64,000 bases of DNA from an uncultured Thiohalocapsa sp. GTDB lineage: Bacteria; Pseudomonadota; Gammaproteobacteria; Chromatiales; Chromatiaceae. Below are positions 20,723 to 29,213 of the stretch, piece by piece. The DNA lies in contig NZ_CAJXYK010000004.1 of NCBI RefSeq assembly GCF_913063425.1, forward strand, positions 120,370-184,369, read 5' to 3'. A program made the translations under genes and the position numbers. The notes beneath the pieces are model-generated. The model was not told where the DNA came from, ran no database searches, and saw nothing but the letters and a program-made list of their open reading frames with translations. Within the stretch, counting starts at the first letter, position 1. Each line of letters opens with the position of its first letter.

Positions 20723-21643
20723 GTGGAGCGGTTCGAGCACGGTGCCCACCTGTACCGGCACCGGCCCTTCGACGCCGTGCCCGCCCCGCTGCGGCGGCGG
20801 GTCTTCGGCGTCGATTATCTGCAGCTGCGGGGCAAGCAGGCGGGGGACCTCTACGTCACCCGCCACGGCTGGCCGGTGCTCGCCTCCATCCTGCCCTCGC
20901 AGTGGTTCGTGGGTGAGCGCCTGAGCCGCATCGGCCGCCAGCTTGCGGGTGCCACCGGCGCCGTCTACCGGGTGCCGGTGCCGCACCCGGTGTGCCCGCG
21001 CTTCGCGCTGGTGGCGAAGTTCAGCCGCTTCGCACAGGATGCGCTCGTGTCCATCGCCGCCGGCGAGGCGGTGGACTGGGGCGAGCATGACCGCATCGCT
21101 GCCAGCGAATTCCTTTCGCCCTTCGCAGAGGTCGCCCACCTGGAGCGCCTGCGCGCCAGTGCCGGCGCCGGCATCCCCACCAAGGCGCCGCTGGCCATCT
21201 ACTCCCCGGCCACCCGCTACCTGGACTGGGAGCTCGGCCGCGTCAGCCATCGCCGCTGGTGGTACGACCGGGTGCTGGCGGAGGACCAGGCCATGCAGGC
21301 GGAAGGCGCGCGCGTGGCCTACGACTGGGAGCGGTTGTACATCCTGCTGTATCGCTGGATCGACGGCATGGACGCCGAAGAGGCCCATCGGCAGGGCTAT
21401 CTCAGCGATGCCGAGCTGCGCGACCTCACCTTCGGCGCCCGGGACGACCTGCACCGGCTGGGCTGGGAGGTGCTGGACCACAAGCCCCGGCACCTGATCG
21501 TGCGCCCGACGCCGGACGCCAGGGGGCTCGTCCAGCGCCGCGGCCGCACCCTATGGGCGCTGGTGGACTACGAGCTGCTGGTGCCGTACCAGCCGGAAGG
21601 CGCAAACACCCCGGGCACGCAGGCCGGCGAGGGCGCGGCCTGA
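20723..21643 (+). CDS. Uncharacterised protein with degenerate protein-kinase-like motifs
   Basis: FALVAKFSR (beta3 Lys-like), VLDHKPRHLIV (catalytic loop-like), LVDYELL (DFG-like). GTG start, 12 nt after the DUF4914-like gene. Confidence 0.5.
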   Translation: MERFEHGAHLYRHRPFDAVPAPLRRRVFGVDYLQLRGKQAGDLYVTRHGWPVLASILPSQWFVGERLSRIGRQLAGATGAVYRVPVPHPVCPRFALVAKFSRFAQDALVSIAAGEAVDWGEHDRIAASEFLSPFAEVAHLERLRASAGAGIPTKAPLAIYSPATRYLDWELGRVSHRRWWYDRVLAEDQAMQAEGARVAYDWERLYILLYRWIDGMDAEEAHRQGYLSDAELRDLTFGARDDLHRLGWEVLDHKPRHLIVRPTPDARGLVQRRGRTLWALVDYELLVPYQPEGANTPGTQAGEGAA

Positions 21644-21648
21644 CAACC

Positions 21649-21706
21649 CGGGGCCGCCGACGTCCAGTCGGCCCACGCCTGGGGCCGCCGACTTCCAGTC
21701 GGCCCA
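21649..21706. repeat. Two further copies of the CCGAC(T/G)TCCAGTCGG hairpin element
   Basis: GGGCCGCCGACGTCCAGTCGGCC and GGGGCCGCCGACTTCCAGTCGGCCC, same core as the 14459-14722 array. Confidence 0.85.
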
Positions 21707-22049
21707 GCTCCGATCCAAGATATCCCGCAGGTACCGCGCTCACGTCCCCGCCCAAAGGCACATCGGACTGACCCGGGCAGACACCACACCCGCTCCGCGC
21801 TGCCGTCCGAGGCCGCCCAAGCGCTCAAAGGCCGTGCTGTGCACCGCCATCCTGATGGCCCACAGCAGCTCAGGCGCGTACCGCACCTCCTCGAACAGCG
21901 CAGGCGGCGGCTGACGCCGCAGGAAGAGTTGCCTGGTGAGCGCGGGGCATTCGGCCCTTGCGTCTCAAGCTCCGGCGCTTTTCCGACAGCGCCGCGCCCG
22001 GCGTTATCCTAGAAGGAGCGGTTGAACGGTCGTCAGGGTGCGTCCCGCG

Positions 22050-22150
22050 GGGTGCCTGGCAAGGCACAACGACGAGGAATAGTCGTTCTATTCCGAGGAG
22101 TTGTAACGCAGCCAGGCGCCGCGCGGGGCGTGCCATGGCGGCCGTAGCGG
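22050..22150. repeat. Intergenic palindromic element (TGCCTGGCAAGGCA ... GGAATAGtcgttCTATTCC)
   Basis: Inverted repeat GGAATAG (22076-22082) / CTATTCC (22088-22094), and TGCCT/AGGCA at 22053-22066. Confidence 0.6.
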
Positions 22151-22285
22151 CTTTCAGCCGGCAGGTGACGCAGCAAGTACTCCTGAAGTCCCCGGGGCTA
22201 AGGCATTTGCAAGTGCTTGAAAGCGGTCAACTGCTCTTTCTAGGATTATTGCCGCACGCACACCGGGTTTCAGGAGAGGGTCCGA

Positions 22286-24409
22286 ATGACGCGGCACAGA
22301 TCGCGGCCCCAGCACTCCGCCGCCGACAACGGAAAGCCGAACGCTCCTGCCAGCGAGCTGGACGCCATGGCTGCGCGCCTCGATGCCCTCGAGGCGCGTG
22401 TCGCTGCGCTGGAGCGCGAGCGCGCTGCCCTGCGACATCGGCCGGAATCTCCTTCTCCGGTGTCCCCTGCCGATGTGCCGCTGCCGGCGGACGACGACCC
22501 GTTCTGGGTCGTCGGCGAGGACGCGCCCTTGCTGACCCCGGCCCGGCGCCGCGCCTGCGCGGGCGCCTGGGCCATCGACCTTGCGGACCAGCGCTGGTTC
22601 TGGTCCGCGTCGTACTACGACCTGTTCGGCCTGCCCCGGAGCATCAAGCCGTCTCACGAGCACTGGATAGCAAGTATCCATCCGGATGACCGCGCCCGCG
22701 TGGAGGCCGAGTACCGACACGCGCTGGCGGCCGACGGCCTGCAGCACATCGAGTTCCGAATCCTCCGCAACGGCGAGGTGCGCTGGCTGCACAGCGAAGG
22801 TCGGGTGCTCCTCGATGCGGGTCGTCCCGTACGCGTGACAGGTATCGTCTGGGATGTGACGGAGCGCAAACAGGCCGAGGATGCGGCCCGCGCCGCCGAG
22901 AGGCTGGCCCAGCAACGGCTGACGGAGCTGGAGAATCTCTACCGGAATGCGCCGGTGGGCCTGTGCCTGCTGGATCGGGACCTGCGGTACCTGCGCATCA
23001 ACGAGCGGCTCGCCGAGATCAACGGCTTCCCGGCGGCTGCACACCTCGGCAAGACCCTGCGCGAGCTGTTGCCGACGGTGGCGGATGCCACAGAGCCGCT
23101 GCTGCGCGAGGTGATCGCCACCGGCAGACCGCTCTACAACCAGGAGGCCCTTGGCGAAACGCCGTCCCGGCCCGGGGTCGAGCGCAGCTGGCAGACGCAC
23201 GCCTTGCCGGTGCGCGACGTCGAGGGCGACATCACCGGCATCAGCATCGTCGTGGAAGAGACCACGGAGCGCCGGCAGGCCGAGCTTGCGCTGCGCGAGT
23301 CGGCCCGGCGCAAGGACGATTTCCTGGCCGCGCTGGCACACGAGCTGCGCAACCCCCTCGCGCCGCTCGGCACGGGGCTCGACATCATGGCGGAGCAGGG
23401 CCGGGGACTGCCCTGGGCGGAGCAGACGGTGGAGAAGATGCAGCGCCAGCTCTCGCAGCTGGTGCGGCTGGTGGATGACCTGCTGGACGTGAGCCGTATC
23501 GACCGCGGGCGCATCGAGCTGCGGCGCGAGCAGGTCGCCATCGCCGAGGTGCTGGAGCAGGCCGTGGACACCAGCCGCCCGCTTCTCGACGCGCGCCGCC
23601 ACCGGCTGACGCTGGAGCTGCCGCCGGCGCCGCTGCTTGTGGACGCCGACCCCGTGCGCCTGGGCCAGGTTTTCACCAACCTGCTGACCAACGCCGCGCA
23701 CTACACCAAGCCCGACGGCGTGCTGGTGGTGCGGATCAACGCCGTCGCGGGCGAGTGCGTCGTGCGGATCGAGGACAACGGCGTCGGCATTGCCCCGGAG
23801 CTGCTGCCGCGGATCTTCGAGCGGTTCGTCTCCGACCACTCCCAGACCGATGCGCGCGGCCTCGGCATCGGCCTGCACCTGGTGCGCTGTCTGGTGCACC
23901 TGCATGGCGGGCAGGTGGAGGCCCACAGCGACGGGCCGGGCCGCGGCAGCACCTTCGTCGTGCGGCTGCCTTGCCTGGTCGATGCTGAGGTCTGCGAGCA
24001 GCGCCACGTCCCGCCGGCACCCGTCCCTGCGTCCGGCGGGGGGCGCCGCGTGCTCATCGTCGACGACAATCGCGACGCCGCCGACTGCCTCGACCTGATG
24101 CTGCGGTTCCGCGGTCACAACACCCGGGTCGTCTACGACGGATTCTCCGCCCTGCGGGTTGGTGCGGACTTCCGCCCGGATGTCGCCCTCATCGACATCG
24201 GCATGCCGGAGATCGACGGCTGCGAGACCGCCGAGCGCCTGCGCGCCACCGACTGGGGTCGGCACGTGCTGCTGATCGCCGTCACCGGTTGGAGCCAGGA
24301 CGAGGTGCGTGCGCGCACCCGCGCTGCGGGCTTCCATCACCATCTGGTGAAGCCTGTCGCCGCGGCCGTCCTGGGCGAGCTGCTGGCCGCGCCGGCCACA
24401 GTGCCCTAG
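22286..24409 (+). CDS. Hybrid PAS sensor histidine kinase with C-terminal receiver domain
   Basis: Two PAS/PAC regions, HisKA FLAALAHELRNPLAPLGTGLDIM, HATPase DNGVGIAPELLPRIFERF, REC VLIVDDNRDAADCLDLMLRFRGH and LIDIGMPEIDG. Confidence 0.93.
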   Translation: MTRHRSRPQHSAADNGKPNAPASELDAMAARLDALEARVAALERERAALRHRPESPSPVSPADVPLPADDDPFWVVGEDAPLLTPARRRACAGAWAIDLADQRWFWSASYYDLFGLPRSIKPSHEHWIASIHPDDRARVEAEYRHALAADGLQHIEFRILRNGEVRWLHSEGRVLLDAGRPVRVTGIVWDVTERKQAEDAARAAERLAQQRLTELENLYRNAPVGLCLLDRDLRYLRINERLAEINGFPAAAHLGKTLRELLPTVADATEPLLREVIATGRPLYNQEALGETPSRPGVERSWQTHALPVRDVEGDITGISIVVEETTERRQAELALRESARRKDDFLAALAHELRNPLAPLGTGLDIMAEQGRGLPWAEQTVEKMQRQLSQLVRLVDDLLDVSRIDRGRIELRREQVAIAEVLEQAVDTSRPLLDARRHRLTLELPPAPLLVDADPVRLGQVFTNLLTNAAHYTKPDGVLVVRINAVAGECVVRIEDNGVGIAPELLPRIFERFVSDHSQTDARGLGIGLHLVRCLVHLHGGQVEAHSDGPGRGSTFVVRLPCLVDAEVCEQRHVPPAPVPASGGGRRVLIVDDNRDAADCLDLMLRFRGHNTRVVYDGFSALRVGADFRPDVALIDIGMPEIDGCETAERLRATDWGRHVLLIAVTGWSQDEVRARTRAAGFHHHLVKPVAAAVLGELLAAPATVP

Positions 24410-24644
24410 TGCTCCAATGCGCAGGTGGCGGGGCGCCCGGATACGCCGCCTTCAGTCGGCATCCCGGGGTAGGCAGACGTCAGTCCACCGCCGGCAGGTG
24501 ATCGCCCAAAAGGCGCACAGCAGCTCGGGTTGAAATACGGCTGCACCACACCAACGCCCCTGCGGCGGCGGCCCCCGCAAGTTGCTGACGCAGCGGTCGC
24601 TGCACCCCGCAACCGCACTAATACCACACCACCGGAGATCCATC

Positions 24645-24809
24645 ATGCAGATGAACGCCCTCATGGCAGCCGAGCTCACCGTATTCGGGACCTTCGCAGT
24701 CTATTTGGTCTTCGCGCAGCTGAACCACATGAGAAAGCTCAAAGCGCGAGACCAGGCCGAGGCGGCGTCCGCCGACCGGCCCGCCTCCGAACCCGTTCGA
24801 GCTGACTGA
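24645..24809 (+). CDS. Small single-TM protein (54 aa), putative
   Basis: MQMNALMAAELTVFGTFAVYLVFAQLNHMRKLKARDQ, one hydrophobic segment then basic residues; GGAG-like RBS upstream. Confidence 0.45.
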   Translation: MQMNALMAAELTVFGTFAVYLVFAQLNHMRKLKARDQAEAASADRPASEPVRAD

Positions 24810-24856
24810 GAAAGCCCACCGACGGCGCGATCTGCCGGGGTGGGCGCCCCGGTGCG

Positions 24857-26143
24857 TCAGTGCACGCCGGCCGTCACGGCCGCGACGGCGGGCAGGGGCC
24901 CCAGGTGCTTGACGGTCTTCACCGCCTTCTCGTCCGTCTGGATGATCTCCAGCGGGTGGCCGTAGAGCTTGAGGCTGGTGCCGGGGTGCGGGATGGTCTC
25001 CAGGTAGTCGATGATGAGCCCGTTCAGGGTCTTGGGGCCGTGCTTGGGCAGGCTCCAGCGCATGGCGCGGTTCAGCTCGCGGACGTTGATGCTGCAGTCG
25101 ATGAGCAGGCTGCCGTCGTCGGCGCGGTGGATCTCGGGATAGGCATCGGCGGGGTCCGTGGTGAACTCGCCGACGATCTCCTCCAGCAGGTCCGCGAGCG
25201 TCACCAGCCCCTGGAAGTCGCCGTATTCGTCCACCACCAGTGCCACGCGCTCCTTGGCGCGCTGAAAGGCGATGAGCTGCTGGTAGAGCCGGGTGCCCTC
25301 GGGCACGTAGTAGGGCTTGCGGGCGATGGCGCGCAGGCGCTCGCGCACGTCCTCGCCGCCGTCGAGCAGGCCGATGGTATGGCGGGTGTGGAAGATGCCG
25401 ATGACGTTGTCGATGCCGCCGTCGAACAGGGGCAGCCGGGTGTAATTGGCGCGCTTGACGGCGGCGACGATTTCGTCGGTGGGGTCCTGAAGGTCGATAC
25501 CCTCCACCTCGTTGCGGGGGACCATGATGTCCTCCACCACGGCGTTCTCCAGGTCCAGGATGCCGAGCAGCATGTCCCGGGAGCGCTCCGGGATCATGGC
25601 GCCGGCTTCGTTGACCACGGTGCGCAGCTCCTCGCGGCTCAGGGCGGAGCCCTGCTGCGCATCCGGCTGCACGCCGAGCAGGCGCAGCAGGTTGTTGGTG
25701 ACGATGTTCACGGACCACACCACCGGCTGCATCACCTTGAGCAGGGGCGTATAGACATAGGCGGCGGGGTAGGCCAGCACCTCCGGGTGCAGGGCGGCCA
25801 GGGTCTTGGGCGTCACCTCGGCAAAGATCAGGATCACCAGCGTCAGCAGCCCGGCCGCGATGGCGATGGCGCCCTCGCCGCCGAGCTTCAGCGCGATGAC
25901 CGTGGCCAGCGACGACGCCAGGATGTTGACGAAATTGTTGCCGAGCAGGATCAGGCCGATGAGCCGGTCCGGGCGGTCCAGCAGGGCGCGCGCGAGCTTG
26001 GCACCGCGGTGGCCGCTGTCGGCGCGGTGGCGCAGCCGGTAGCGGTTCAGGGTCATCAGCGCCGTCTCGGAGCCCGAGAAGAACCCGGACAGCACCAGCA
26101 GGACCACCAATGAGATCAGCTCGGTGAGGGGCAGTTGGTCCAC
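24857..26143 (-). CDS. HlyC/CorC family (CNNM, CBS, CorC_HlyC) transporter-like protein
   Basis: LVLSGFFSGSETALMTLNRYRLRHRA, LLGNNFVNILASSLAT, IFAEVTPKTLAA, VDEYGDFQGLVTLADLLEEIVGEF. Confidence 0.95.
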   Translation of the reverse strand: MDQLPLTELISLVVLLVLSGFFSGSETALMTLNRYRLRHRADSGHRGAKLARALLDRPDRLIGLILLGNNFVNILASSLATVIALKLGGEGAIAIAAGLLTLVILIFAEVTPKTLAALHPEVLAYPAAYVYTPLLKVMQPVVWSVNIVTNNLLRLLGVQPDAQQGSALSREELRTVVNEAGAMIPERSRDMLLGILDLENAVVEDIMVPRNEVEGIDLQDPTDEIVAAVKRANYTRLPLFDGGIDNVIGIFHTRHTIGLLDGGEDVRERLRAIARKPYYVPEGTRLYQQLIAFQRAKERVALVVDEYGDFQGLVTLADLLEEIVGEFTTDPADAYPEIHRADDGSLLIDCSINVRELNRAMRWSLPKHGPKTLNGLIIDYLETIPHPGTSLKLYGHPLEIIQTDEKAVKTVKHLGPLPAVAAVTAGVH

Positions 26144-26281
26144 GGTGGGGCTGTCGGTGGGTTGTGCAGTGGAAGCAGCGGACGCGGGCGCCTGGGCCCG
26201 GTGCCGGAGCTGCGTGGTCTTGGGGTGCCGTCGGCGTCGCTGATGCGCTCGGCTGGTGCTGTACTGCGTGGGCGCAGGCGG

Positions 26282-26956
26282 CTATTCGCCGAAGGATTCG
26301 GTGCGGTAGCGCCAGACCCGCAGCCTGTCGCTCCAATGATCCGGCGGCAGGCCTGCCTTTTCCTTGAGCCGGCGCAGGAAGTCCCTTGGTGTCGGTAATT
26401 GCTCCCACACCGAGGGCAGGAAGGTGCCGCGGCGCCCGGCGTCCGCGAGTATCAGCCCGTCATGGCCGGGCACGAGCTGGGCCAGCAGCGCGTCTTCGCC
26501 CGCGAACCGCAGCTCCACCGCCGGGGTCAGCACCGAGACCTTGATGCACAGTGGGTCCAGCTCGGTGGCCCTCAGCGGCGGAAAGCGCGGGTCCTGGAAG
26601 GCGGCGGCGAAGGCGTTGTCGCAGACATCCAGCGCCAGCGGCTGTGTTGCCTCCAGGTGGCCGATGCAGCCGCGCAGGCGGCGTTGCAGCTCCAGGGTCA
26701 CGAAGGCCGCCCGCGGCAGCGTCAGTGCCGGCGGCTCGGCGGCGAGGTCGAGTGCCGGTGGCCGGCCCGTGTCCAGGCCATGGCGGATGGACCCACGCGC
26801 GATGCTGAGCAGGCGCCGGCGTTGGCTGTCGTCCAGCAGCCGTGCGGGCGCGTTGGCATCGCCGGGGGTGCCGTTGCCTGCGGTGGGCGCGGCGTCGGCA
26901 CCCGGCGGCTGCCCCTGTGCGCGCGCGCTGTCGTCAGCCGAAGGCATAGGCACCAT
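26282..26956 (-). CDS. amrA: AmmeMemoRadiSam system protein A (AMMECR1 domain)
   Basis: FVTLELQRRLRGCIGHLEATQPLALDVCDNAFAAAFQDPRFPPL. Confidence 0.92.
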   Translation of the reverse strand: MVPMPSADDSARAQGQPPGADAAPTAGNGTPGDANAPARLLDDSQRRRLLSIARGSIRHGLDTGRPPALDLAAEPPALTLPRAAFVTLELQRRLRGCIGHLEATQPLALDVCDNAFAAAFQDPRFPPLRATELDPLCIKVSVLTPAVELRFAGEDALLAQLVPGHDGLILADAGRRGTFLPSVWEQLPTPRDFLRRLKEKAGLPPDHWSDRLRVWRYRTESFGE

Positions 26957-27719
26957 AGCCCACCACCCGGTCCCTGGGGCCTGCGGTGTCGCCGGAGTTG
27001 CGCAGATCGAGCTGCTCGCCGTGCAGCGCGTGGTGCTGCGCCGCCGTCAGCAGGCCGGCGATGGGATGGCGACCGCAGGCCTGATGGGTGGAGATGGCCT
27101 CGGGGCGCAGGGCGCAGATGGCGGCGGAGGTGCGCGCGTCGATGCTGCGGGCGCTGTCGTAGTCCAGGTAGTGGCTCAGGTCGGAGCTGATGACGATGAG
27201 CGTCTCCGGGCCGCCCCACAGACGTTCCAGCACCTCGGCCACGGCGTCGGCGTCGGCATCGCCCACCAGCAGCGGCACGACGCTGAAGTCCGTCAGGCGC
27301 TCCTGCAGGAAGGGCAGCTGCACCTCCAGGCAATGCTCGCCGTCGAAGGCCCTGTCTAGTGCATGCACCTGTGGCAGGTCAGCGATGTGGGCGAGCGCTG
27401 CGCGGTCCACCGGCACCTCGCCGAGAGGGGTGGCGAGCGCGGCGGCTTCGGGGACCGCAATGCCGCGGAAGGGCAGCCGGTGGGCCGGCCCCAGCAGGAG
27501 CACCCGGCGGATGCGCTCGGGCTCCGTCAGCCGGGCATAGGCGCTGGCGGCGATGGCGCCCGAGTAGACATAGCCGGCGTGGGGTGCGATGAGCGCCTTG
27601 GGCTGCGTCGCGGTGGACGGCTTGGCGGCGGCGAGCAGCTCCGTCACGGTGCGGTGCAGCTCAGCTGCGTCGCCCGGATAGAAGAGGCCTGCAACCGCGG
27701 GTCGGCGAATGTTCGACAT
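26934..27719 (-). CDS. amrB: AmmeMemoRadiSam system protein B (MEMO1-like)
   Basis: RRPAVAGLFYPGDAAEL, LIAPHAGYVYSGAIAASAY, SSDLSHYLDYDSARSID. Confidence 0.93.
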   Translation of the reverse strand: MSNIRRPAVAGLFYPGDAAELHRTVTELLAAAKPSTATQPKALIAPHAGYVYSGAIAASAYARLTEPERIRRVLLLGPAHRLPFRGIAVPEAAALATPLGEVPVDRAALAHIADLPQVHALDRAFDGEHCLEVQLPFLQERLTDFSVVPLLVGDADADAVAEVLERLWGGPETLIVISSDLSHYLDYDSARSIDARTSAAICALRPEAISTHQACGRHPIAGLLTAAQHHALHGEQLDLRNSGDTAGPRDRVVGYGAYAFG

Positions 27720-27899
27720 GGCTGGATGTCCGCTGCGGACAGGATTTGTGACTACCATACTTAGGGTAAGTCCGGGCACCCGCTGTTCAATACCAGCATG
27801 GTCATCGGGGTAAAGCGGCTGATGCCGGACGCCTGACCTGAATTCTAGCGCGCGCGGCAGCCCTTGCAGCGCCGCGTGCCCGATCTCCGGAGAGCCTCC

Positions 27900-28994
27900 A
27901 TGCGCGCGACATCCGCCCACCCCACGGCATTCTGGCACCGGCTCGACGATGGCCGGGTGCAATGCGACGTCTGTCCACGTGCCTGCGTGCTGAAGGAGGG
28001 CCAGCGCGGGCTCTGCTTCGTGCGCGGCTGCGAGGACGGCGCCGTCGTGCTGTACACCTACGGGCGCTCCAGCGGCTTCTGCATCGACCCCATCGAAAAG
28101 AAGCCGCTCAACCATTTCCTGCCCGGCACCCCGGTGCTGTCCTTCGGCACCGCCGGCTGCAACCTCACCTGCCGCTTCTGCCAGAACTGGGACGTGTCGA
28201 AGTCCCGGCAGATGGATACGCTCGCGGCGGAGGCCTCGCCGGCGGGCATCGCCCACGCCGCCGCCAGCCACGGCTGCCGCAGTGTCGCCTACACCTACAA
28301 CGACCCGGTGATCTTTCTGGAGTATGCCTGTGACACGGCCGAGGCCTGCCGGGCGCTCGGCATCCGCAACGTGGCGGTGACGGCGGGCTATGTATCCCCG
28401 GGGGCCCGGGAGAAGTTCTTCTCCTGCATGGACGCCGCCAACATCGACCTGAAGGCCTTCACCGACGACTTCTACAAGCAGCTCTGCAGCGCACACCTTG
28501 ACCCGGTGCTGGAGACCATCGAGTACGTCCACAAGGAAACCGACGTCTGGCTGGAGCTCACCACGCTCATCATACCGGGCCACAACGACAGCGACGCCGA
28601 GCTCGCGCGCATGGCGGACTGGGTGGTGGAGCATGTCGGCCCCGACGTGCCCATGCACTTCAGCGCCTTCCATCCGGACTACCGCATGCAGGATGTCCCG
28701 GCCACGCCGGCGGTCACCCTCAGCCGCGCCCGGCAGATCGCCATGGATCATGGCGTGCGCTACGCCTACACCGGCAATGTGCACGACGGCGCTGGCGGCA
28801 GCACCTATTGCCACGCCTGCGGCGAGCTGCTGATCGAGCGCGACTGGTACCGGCTCGGGCACTGGGGGCTCACCGCAGATGGCCGTTGCGGCCACTGCGG
28901 CACCCCATGTGCGGGCGTCTTCGAGGCCGAGCCCGGGCACTGGGGCTCGCGGCGGCTGCCGCTGGCGCCGTCCGTGATGGCCGAGGTTGCCTGA
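27900..28994 (+). CDS. amrS: AmmeMemoRadiSam system radical SAM enzyme
   Basis: CPRACVLKEGQRGLCFVR, SFGTAGCNLTCRFCQNWDVSKSRQ (CxxxCxxC), YTYNDPVIFLEY. Confidence 0.93.
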   Translation: MRATSAHPTAFWHRLDDGRVQCDVCPRACVLKEGQRGLCFVRGCEDGAVVLYTYGRSSGFCIDPIEKKPLNHFLPGTPVLSFGTAGCNLTCRFCQNWDVSKSRQMDTLAAEASPAGIAHAAASHGCRSVAYTYNDPVIFLEYACDTAEACRALGIRNVAVTAGYVSPGAREKFFSCMDAANIDLKAFTDDFYKQLCSAHLDPVLETIEYVHKETDVWLELTTLIIPGHNDSDAELARMADWVVEHVGPDVPMHFSAFHPDYRMQDVPATPAVTLSRARQIAMDHGVRYAYTGNVHDGAGGSTYCHACGELLIERDWYRLGHWGLTADGRCGHCGTPCAGVFEAEPGHWGSRRLPLAPSVMAEVA

Positions 28995-29107
28995 ACCTGT
29001 TTTCTCGACTCGTGGTGCCACGGCTCAGACAGGTTCACGCAACGACGCCATGCCGCAACCATTGCAACGAGGTCGGCGCTTTGCGTTGCATCGTTGCCCG
29101 TTGCGTG
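28993..29107. other. Intergenic region with nested inverted repeats between amrS and rdgC
   Basis: GAACCTGT (28993-29000)/ACAGGTTC (29029-29036) and CACGCAACG (29036-29044)/CGTTGCGTG (29099-29107). Confidence 0.6.
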
Positions 29108-29213
29108 CGAATCCTGATGCGCGACAACCAGCAACCCTGCTGTCAACGCGATGTGGGTTTGCCCGCCTGTGCCTGGAGCCGGATAATCCGCCGCTTTTGC
29201 GCGGGAGCAGCGG

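Noticed and set aside
18815-21493. 892-aa minus-strand ORF
   Set aside because: Antisense to the DUF4914-like and kinase-like genes; His/Gln/Gly/Arg-rich shadow frame with no motifs.
22154-24343. 729-aa minus-strand ORF
   Set aside because: Antisense to a clear hybrid histidine kinase.
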